Positions 59,351 through 64,000 of a stretch of DNA of 64,000 nucleotides are shown one piece after another. This DNA is from Azospirillum lipoferum. Lineage in GTDB: Bacteria; Pseudomonadota; Alphaproteobacteria; Azospirillales; Azospirillaceae. Below the pieces are notes generated by a model. It ran no database searches. It was not told the DNA's origin and saw only the letters and a program-made list of their open reading frames with translations. The translations under genes and the position numbers were made by a program. How positions within the stretch are numbered: the stretch's first letter is position 1; each line of letters starts with the position of its first letter. The DNA lies in NCBI RefSeq assembly GCF_024170005.1, contig NZ_JALJXJ010000006.1, positions 248,001 through 312,000 of the forward strand, given 5' to 3'.

Positions 59351-60043
59351 ATGAGCATGGACATGGACGATTCCAAAGCCGCGACGCCGGCCGCAGCAGG
59401 TGCGAATCCGGCCGGCGTGAATCTGGCGAGCATGGCCTACCGCACCATCCTGGAGATGATCCTCGACCGCCGCATCCCCAGCGGCGAGGTGATCGTCGAA
59501 GACCGGCTGGCCACCGCGCTCAGCATCTCGCGCACGCCGATCCGCGAGGCGCTGGTGCGGCTGGCCAGCGAGGGGCTGATCCGCAAGGAGTTCAACCGCC
59601 CCTACCGGGTGCGCGAGGTCTCCAACCGCGAATATTTCCAGAGCATGCGCCTGCGCGAGATCCTGGAGGGGGAGGCCATCGCCGCCGCCGCGTCGCGGAT
59701 CGATCCGGTCCGGCTGCAGGCGATGAAGGCAGAGATGCTGCGGCTGCGCGACGAGCCCAAGATCCGCTTCGAGGACCATTGGGCGGCCGACGAGGAACTG
59801 CACACCCTGATCGCCGAGGCGTCCGGCAACGCGGTGCTGGCGCAGATCATCCGTGACCTGCGGGTGACGACGCGCCTGTTCGAGCTGTCCGGCCTGCCGT
59901 CGCGTATCCGTCCCGACTGCGACGAGCATCTCGACGTCATCGCAGCACTGGAGACCGGCGATGCGGCGGAGGCCAGGGCCGCCATGGAGCGGCATATCCG
60001 CAGCCTCGCCAAGGATGTGCTGGGCGAGATCGCCAAGAGCTGA
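59351..60043 (+). CDS. GntR-family regulator, FCD (FadR) subfamily, copy 2
   Basis: A 230-residue regulator; ATG 59351 has AGGA about 8 bases upstream. Winged helix at ~30-95 (YRTILEMILDRRIPSGEVIVEDRLATALSISRTPIREALVRLASEGLIRKE), FCD domain at ~105-225 (FEDHWAADEELHTLIAEASGN; ...CDEHLDVIAALETGD) with conserved His/Asp positions. It resembles copy 1 (52112-52801) in layout but is clearly a separate paralogue. Last gene of the plus-strand arm; with copy 1 it probably governs the divergent promoter at 55.4 kb. Confidence 0.9.
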   Translation: MSMDMDDSKAATPAAAGANPAGVNLASMAYRTILEMILDRRIPSGEVIVEDRLATALSISRTPIREALVRLASEGLIRKEFNRPYRVREVSNREYFQSMRLREILEGEAIAAAASRIDPVRLQAMKAEMLRLRDEPKIRFEDHWAADEELHTLIAEASGNAVLAQIIRDLRVTTRLFELSGLPSRIRPDCDEHLDVIAALETGDAAEARAAMERHIRSLAKDVLGEIAKS

Positions 60044-60063
60044 GCGGTCCCCGGCTCTGGCCT

Positions 60064-60183
60064 TCAGGCCGCTTCGCAGGCACGGTAATGGGCGGAGATC
60101 TCCGCGCCGGTGGCGATCCAGACATCGTCCCTGGCCAGCACGTGACGCAGGAAGTCGCGCAGCAGGTGCCATGCTTTTCCGTT
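60064..60183 (-). pseudogene. C-terminal fragment of a polysaccharide-deacetylase/allantoinase-like gene
   Basis: The minus-strand frame ending at 60064 reads HLLRDFLRHVLARDDVWIATG and then EISAHYRACEAA, which matches the usual C-terminus of PuuE/polysaccharide-deacetylase proteins (hxxVWxATxxEIAxHY). No catalytic domain precedes it, and upstream of about 60183 the frame has no likeness to the family. It is therefore probably a gene remnant next to the hydantoinase cluster. Confidence 0.4.
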
Positions 60184-60270
60184 CCACAAGACGGCCCGGC
60201 CGCGGAGTGCGTGCCGGGCTTGCCGTGGTCCCTGCCTCCGGGAGCGTTCAGCCTTGATGCGCAACCCGGG

Positions 60271-60765
60271 TCATGAGCGGGTGATCCGGTTTCGGATCAT
60301 ATGGTCGAGCGAGAGGCGGCCGGGTCCGTGCACGAGGATCGCCAGCAGCAGGAACATCCAATAAAAGTGCTCGATCGAATTGTAGGCCGGATTGGCGGCG
60401 CCCAGCACGAACTGGATGACGAGCGACATGCCAAGCAACGGGAGCGCGGCCACCCGGGTCATCAGGCCGGCGACGAGCAGGATGGGCATTCCGAGTTCGA
60501 AGGCTGTGCCGAGCAGTGCGGCCAGGTCCGGTGGCAGGAGTGGAACCTTGTACTCTTCCTGAAACAGCAGGACGGTCGTGTCCCAATCCTGGATTTTCGT
60601 CAGGCCGGAATTGAAGAAGACACGCGCGATCCACAGCCTCAGGGCGAGTTGCAGGAGCGGCGCTCCCCAGGCGTTCAGGCGGCCGATTGCGGTGTCCATC
60701 AGGGCGGACACCTCACGGAGGGCGCGCCGGTTGCGAAGACGACGGTCGATGGCAACGTGCGACAT
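60271..60765 (-). CDS. DoxX family membrane protein of the bufferin operon
   Basis: A 164-residue inner-membrane protein with four hydrophobic helices and the DoxX pattern (LALRLWIARVFFNSGLTKIQDW; ...LGTAFELGMPILLVAGLMTRVAALPLL). In bufferin clusters a DoxX protein is the fourth gene (often called bufD); its job is not known, with electron transfer or membrane redox support suggested. It follows the DUF2063 gene by 27 bases on the same strand. Confidence 0.85.
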   Translation of the reverse strand: MSHVAIDRRLRNRRALREVSALMDTAIGRLNAWGAPLLQLALRLWIARVFFNSGLTKIQDWDTTVLLFQEEYKVPLLPPDLAALLGTAFELGMPILLVAGLMTRVAALPLLGMSLVIQFVLGAANPAYNSIEHFYWMFLLLAILVHGPGRLSLDHMIRNRITRS

Positions 60766-60792
60766 GGTTTGTTCCTCACGCAGCGGTGGGCC

Positions 60793-61572
60793 TTACAGCG
60801 GGGCCTCGGCCAGGGGGTCGGTGAAGGCGGTGAAGGTTCCCAACTGCAGGTGCGTCAGGAACGTGACTTGGAGATCAAAACCGGCTTCCGTTTCGGACGC
60901 CGCCATGGCGGCGTGGGCGAGGTCCGCGCCGGCCGACAAGGCCATGAGCAGGGTCAGCTCACCCTGCCCGAGCATGACGGACTGCACCTCCAGCAGCGGG
61001 CGGACGACCAGGATTTTCTGCGGCCGCGCGGCGGGCGCCACGCTTTCACCACGCTGCAGAGCGTCCCACAGTTCCAGCGCAGGGTAGGCGCAGGTCAGCA
61101 GATGGGCCGACGGGTGCAGCGCCAACCGCAGCGTGGGATAGCGTTCGGTCGGCAGGGCGCGGACGGCGGCCACATTCAGGACCGGCGCATCAGCCGCAAA
61201 ATAGGCGGTGTTCCACGCCCATTCGAAACGGGCCAGGTCTCCGGCCGCCGGTGAAACCACGGTTGGGCGGGCCGCGGCCTTGCGGTCGAGGTGATCGGGA
61301 AAGCGGTCACCGTAGGCCAGAAGCTGCGGCACGCGTGGCGGATGCCGACGCACGAACCGCAGGGCCTCGGTGCGGAAGGCGGGTCGCCCCATCAGCCTTG
61401 TCGTCATCGGAAAGGCCGCCTCCAGCACCGCCACCAGCGAGCCGACGACGTTGTTGGCGTGGATCGCGAAGCGTACCGGCGCCGGAATGGCGTCCCCGAC
61501 CACGCCGGGTGGCAGGCCGGTCCCGGCGCTCAGCAGCTCGCGCCGCATGGCGGCTTGCAGGTCACGCAGCAT
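60793..61572 (-). CDS. DUF2063 (HvfC/BufC-type) partner of the MNIO enzyme
   Basis: A 259-residue protein started at ATG 61572, which lies inside the end of the DUF692 gene (11-base overlap). The N-terminal DUF2063 domain reads [28 protein letters not shown], followed by [23 protein letters not shown]; the C-terminal half is a beta-rich module. In characterised MNIO systems this partner binds the precursor peptide and presents it to the oxidase. The tight overlap with the DUF692 gene supports a functional pair. Confidence 0.87.
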   Translation of the reverse strand: MLRDLQAAMRRELLSAGTGLPPGVVGDAIPAPVRFAIHANNVVGSLVAVLEAAFPMTTRLMGRPAFRTEALRFVRRHPPRVPQLLAYGDRFPDHLDRKAAARPTVVSPAAGDLARFEWAWNTAYFAADAPVLNVAAVRALPTERYPTLRLALHPSAHLLTCAYPALELWDALQRGESVAPAARPQKILVVRPLLEVQSVMLGQGELTLLMALSAGADLAHAAMAASETEAGFDLQVTFLTHLQLGTFTAFTDPLAEAPL

Positions 61573-62446
61573 CGCGAGCCTCCTTGTCGATGCGGGCGAG
61601 CAAGCGGTCGGCCGTCGCGGCTTCGTCCAGCAGGACCGGCAGCTCCGGCACGCGGGTGTCCCATTCGACCAGTACCGGACGCGGGCCGGTTCGGCGCAAA
61701 GCTTGGGCCAGCAGGGTCCAGACCGGATCGGCGACGGCGCTGCCATGGTCGTCGATCAGCAGGGTGCCGCAGCCGGTGTCGTGCACCGCGTGTCCGGCAA
61801 CATGGATTTCGCCCACCGCACCGGCGGGGATCGCGGCGAGGTAGCCCAGCGGATCGAAGCCGGTGTTGTGGGCGCTGACATGGATGTTGTTGACGTCCAC
61901 AAGCAGGCCGCAGCCGGTGCGGCGGACCAGTTCGGCCAGGAACTCCGCTTCCGGGATGGTGGATTGTGCGAAATCCAGGTAACGCGAGGGATTCTCGACC
62001 AGGATCGGGCGCTTGAGGGCTTCCTGCACCCGCTCCACGTTGCGGCGGACGATTTCCAAAGCTTCGTCCGTATAGGGCAGCGGCAGCAGGTCGTTCAGGA
62101 AGGTTCCCCCCGCCGTGCTCCAGGCCAGATGGTCGGAGACCAGGTCCGGCTGGAGGCGGTCGTACAGTGTCGCCAGCCGGTCCAGGTGGCGGGGATCGAT
62201 CCCGTCGGCGGAGCCCAGCGACAGGCCGACCCCATGGCAGCTGAGCGGGTAATCCCGACGGATCGTCTCGAGCGCCCGCAGGCGGGGGCCGCCGGCCGCC
62301 AGATAGGTCTCGCTGTGCACCTCGATCCAGGCCACGTCGGGAGGATCGGTGAGGAAGTCCGCGACGTGACGGTGCCGCAGCCCGATGCCCGCACGCGGGG
62401 GGATGGAGACGGACGGGACGGTGGCTGCGTTGGTCGAGGGAAGCAT
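61562..62446 (-). CDS. DUF692 multinuclear non-heme iron oxidase (MNIO, BufB/MbnB type)
   Basis: A 294-residue TIM-barrel enzyme. Conserved metal-ligand segments are visible in order: [71 protein letters not shown] and [12 protein letters not shown]. MNIOs modify Cys residues of ribosomal peptides, giving oxazolone/thioamide in methanobactin and thiooxazole in bufferins. The peptide gene lies just upstream (49 bases) and the partner gene overlaps downstream, so this is the modifying enzyme of a bufferin-type pathway. Confidence 0.92.
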   Translation of the reverse strand: MLPSTNAATVPSVSIPPRAGIGLRHRHVADFLTDPPDVAWIEVHSETYLAAGGPRLRALETIRRDYPLSCHGVGLSLGSADGIDPRHLDRLATLYDRLQPDLVSDHLAWSTAGGTFLNDLLPLPYTDEALEIVRRNVERVQEALKRPILVENPSRYLDFAQSTIPEAEFLAELVRRTGCGLLVDVNNIHVSAHNTGFDPLGYLAAIPAGAVGEIHVAGHAVHDTGCGTLLIDDHGSAVADPVWTLLAQALRRTGPRPVLVEWDTRVPELPVLLDEAATADRLLARIDKEARDAA

Positions 62447-62494
62447 GGCGGGGGGTCTCCGGCGGTCGGCGGTGGTCCGGGACTGCGGTCCGGA

Positions 62495-62833
62495 TCAGCT
62501 CTTCTTCGGGGCGGCGGGGGTCGCCGCCCTGGTCATGTCCTTGGGCATGCCGACGCCGTTGAAGGCGGCGAGCTTGCCGCCCATCTCGGTGCAGACGCCG
62601 GCCCGGACGGCACGCCACTCACCGCCGTCATAGTCCTTGGCCGACTGGCCGGCGCAGGAATGGGTGCCGGCCTCGTTGGCGCAGCTGTTCTGCCCCGCCT
62701 TGGAAATGCCGTAGCATTTCTCCAGCCCGCCGGCCTCGGCCGCGGCGGCGCCATGGGCCGGCAGCAGGGACGCCATGGACAGGGCACCGGCCAGAGCGGC
62801 GGCAATCGTCAGGCCATTAATCTTTTCGGACAT
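62495..62833 (-). CDS. Bufferin-type precursor peptide (DUF2282)
   Basis: A 112-residue exported peptide. Residues 1-32 form a signal peptide (LTIAAALAGALSMASLLPAHGAAAA). The mature part carries four cysteines, Cys40, Cys51, Cys60 and Cys81, in the DUF2282 frame EKCYGISKAGQNSCA, THSCAGQS and GVCTEMGG. In described bufferins the central Cys residues are converted to thiooxazoles by the MNIO and the product binds copper in the periplasm. The C-terminal tail is Lys/Ala/Pro-rich. First gene of the operon; AAAGGAGATGA lies just before the ATG. Confidence 0.9.
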   Translation of the reverse strand: MSEKINGLTIAAALAGALSMASLLPAHGAAAAEAGGLEKCYGISKAGQNSCANEAGTHSCAGQSAKDYDGGEWRAVRAGVCTEMGGKLAAFNGVGMPKDMTRAATPAAPKKS

Positions 62834-62925
62834 TGCTCATCTCCTTTGGTTGTTTCTCCCGCCATGGGGAGTGGTTGACGAAGCCAAAGTATTCGTTGTC
62901 CGGACCTGCATGAAATGCTTTGGTC

Positions 62926-62951
62926 CTATTGTCCGCATAGCCGTCGGCTAT
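62926..62951. promoter_or_regulatory. OxyR-like operator between bufferin operon and LysR gene
   Basis: Reads CTAT-N7-ATAG-N7-CTAT: CTAT 62926-62929, ATAG 62937-62940, CTAT 62948-62951. This reproduces three of the four tetranucleotides of the OxyR site at exact spacing; the fourth position (62915-62918) matches at two bases. The right part is a perfect 17-base palindrome (62936-62952). It is 28 bases before the LysR ATG and about 95 bases before the bufferin ATG. Confidence 0.65.
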
Positions 62952-62978
62952 GGGCGAACCAACCGCTTGGAGGTTGCG

Positions 62979-63929
62979 ATGGAGATGCACCAGATCCGCT
63001 ACTTCCTCGCCGTTGCGGAAACGCTCAACTTCACGCGCGCGGCGGAGCAGTGCAACGTCACCCAGCCGTCGCTGACCCGCGCCATCCAGAAGCTGGAAGA
63101 CGAAATGGGCGGCCCGCTGTTCAGCCGGGAGCATCACAACACCCACCTGACGGAACTCGGCCGGCTGGTGCAGCCGCATCTGGAGGCGATCTACAGCACC
63201 AACGCCGCCGTGCTGGCCGAGGCGAAGCAGTACCGATCCATGGACCGCGCGCCGTTGAAGCTCGGCGTGATGTGCACGATCGGTCCGGCGCGCCTCGTCG
63301 GCTTCCTGGAGCAGTTGCGGACCCGCATCCCGATGCTCGACCTGATCATCCGGGACATGCCGGCGAAGCCGCTGGTGGAAGCGCTGCTGGCGGGCGACCT
63401 GGACGTGGCGCTGGTGGCGCTGCCCTCATTCCCGGAACGCTGCACGGCCAAGCCGCTCTTTTCGGAGCGTTACCTGATCGCTTTTCCGAAAGGGCACCGG
63501 TTCGAGGGCATGAACGCCGTTCCGCTCGGCGAACTGGATGGCGAGGATTACCTGCAGCGCGTCCACTGCGAGTTCCGCTACCATTTCGAGGCGCTGGGCA
63601 TCCCGAAGCGGCACAGCGTGAACATCCGCTATCACAGCGAACGGGAGGACTGGGTACAGGCGATGATCGCCGCGGGCATGGGCTGCGCCGTGATGCCGGA
63701 GCATCTGCCGATCCTGCCGGGCCTCTCGACGCGGGTGATCATCGAACCGGAGGTGTCGCGGACCATCCATCTGGTGACGGTCGCCGGCCGCCGCTTCACC
63801 CCCGTGGAGCAGGTCGCCATCCGCATGGCCCAAAGCTATCGCTGGGACGCGACCGAGCCGAGGGGGGCAACTCCCGGATGGTGCGACTTGGTGACGGACA
63901 CCCTATCCCCCGGAGGGGAGAGGGCGTGA
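62979..63929 (+). CDS. LysR-family regulator, OxyR-like with a single conserved cysteine
   Basis: A 316-residue regulator. ATG 62979 has GGAGG 5 bases away; a second ATG at 62985 is also possible. DNA-binding domain: MHQIRYFLAVAETLNFTRAAEQCNVTQPSLTRAIQKLE. The effector domain carries Cys197 in a QRVHCEFR segment near the place of the peroxidatic Cys199 of OxyR, but there is no second Cys at the Cys208 place. The C-terminal ~25 residues (from ATEPRG) look like an extension created by a palindromic repeat at the gene end. It is divergent from the bufferin operon and probably controls it through the OxyR-type operator between them. Confidence 0.87.
   Translation: MEMHQIRYFLAVAETLNFTRAAEQCNVTQPSLTRAIQKLEDEMGGPLFSREHHNTHLTELGRLVQPHLEAIYSTNAAVLAEAKQYRSMDRAPLKLGVMCTIGPARLVGFLEQLRTRIPMLDLIIRDMPAKPLVEALLAGDLDVALVALPSFPERCTAKPLFSERYLIAFPKGHRFEGMNAVPLGELDGEDYLQRVHCEFRYHFEALGIPKRHSVNIRYHSEREDWVQAMIAAGMGCAVMPEHLPILPGLSTRVIIEPEVSRTIHLVTVAGRRFTPVEQVAIRMAQSYRWDATEPRGATPGWCDLVTDTLSPGGERA
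63901..63926. repeat. Palindromic repeat element over the 3' end of the LysR gene
   Basis: A near-symmetric CCCTATCCCCC / GGAGGGGAGAGGG structure typical of dispersed GC-rich palindromes in alphaproteobacteria. It encodes the last residues (LSPGGERA) of the LysR gene and may also act as its 3' hairpin. Confidence 0.55.
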
Positions 63930-63933
63930 ACCG

Positions 63934-64000
63934 TCAGGCTCCCACCACCTCCACGCTCCGCGCCTGCGCCCTCCAATAGTCCGGAATGTCCGTCCGGTGG
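63934..64000 (-). CDS. C-terminal end of an unidentified gene (continues past the window)
   Basis: A minus-strand frame is open from the window edge to a TGA at 63934. The last visible residues read HRTDIPDYWRAQARSVEVVGA, which looks like real coding sequence with normal third-position GC. It converges with the LysR gene. Too short to assign. Confidence 0.35.
   Translation of the reverse strand, partial: HRTDIPDYWRAQARSVEVVGA

Overview
The window reads as a GC-rich alphaproteobacterial replicon, probably Azospirillum-like Rhodospirillales. This is inferred from the very high GC third positions, the sarcosine oxidase, BKACE and bufferin gene families, two type I secretion loci and a sigma-54 regulator; no rRNA, tRNA or conserved marker gene is present to settle it. 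No intact insertion sequence, CRISPR array or RNA gene was seen.

Left part (1-17.6 kb) is metabolism. The 3' end of soxA, soxG and metK lie in a row (sarcosine oxidation to methylene-THF beside SAM synthesis), followed by a GcvA-like LysR gene. A lower-bias acyl-CoA block follows: MFS carrier, MaoC hydratase and alpha-methylacyl-CoA racemase on the minus strand, and a divergent acyl-CoA synthetase. After an orphan ParB-like gene comes a sigma-54 activator facing an operon of 3-hydroxyacyl-CoA dehydrogenase, BKACE (beta-keto acid cleavage), 3-hydroxybutyrate dehydrogenase and a periplasmic binding protein. A textbook -24/-12 promoter precedes that operon, so it is very likely driven by the neighbouring activator. 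A DUF533-type gene closes the section.

Centre (18-47.7 kb) is secretion. An AT-rich promoter zone leads into an HlyB-like ABC exporter, an HlyD adaptor and a single 19.8 kb gene for a 6588-residue RTX protein. That protein holds RTX blocks, cadherin-like domains, a 12-copy 78-residue repeat, a 15-copy RTX-free NHF repeat, ten HCBP-like modules, a low-GC CBM-like insert, an FG-GAP/VCBS repeat block and a C-terminal export region. Next come an unrecognised 378-residue protein (minus strand), a small low-GC RTX protein, and a second, PrtD/PrtE-type exporter pair. No TolC-type outer-membrane gene is in the window.

Right part (48-64 kb): a PAS protein overlapping a chemotaxis receptor looks like an Aer-type sensor split over two genes. 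Next is a catabolic cluster around a divergent promoter at 55.4 kb: minus-strand DapA-family lyase, amino-acid-type binding protein, permease, FCD-GntR regulator, hydantoinase-type amidohydrolase and DUF3830 protein; plus-strand 984-residue fused flavin/Fe-S amino-acid oxidase, ABC ATPase and a second FCD-GntR regulator. A tandem GTATAC operator sits in the divergent gap. Last is a bufferin-type operon (DUF2282 precursor, DUF692 MNIO, DUF2063, DoxX) divergent from an OxyR-like LysR gene, with an OxyR-type ATAG/CTAT operator between them.
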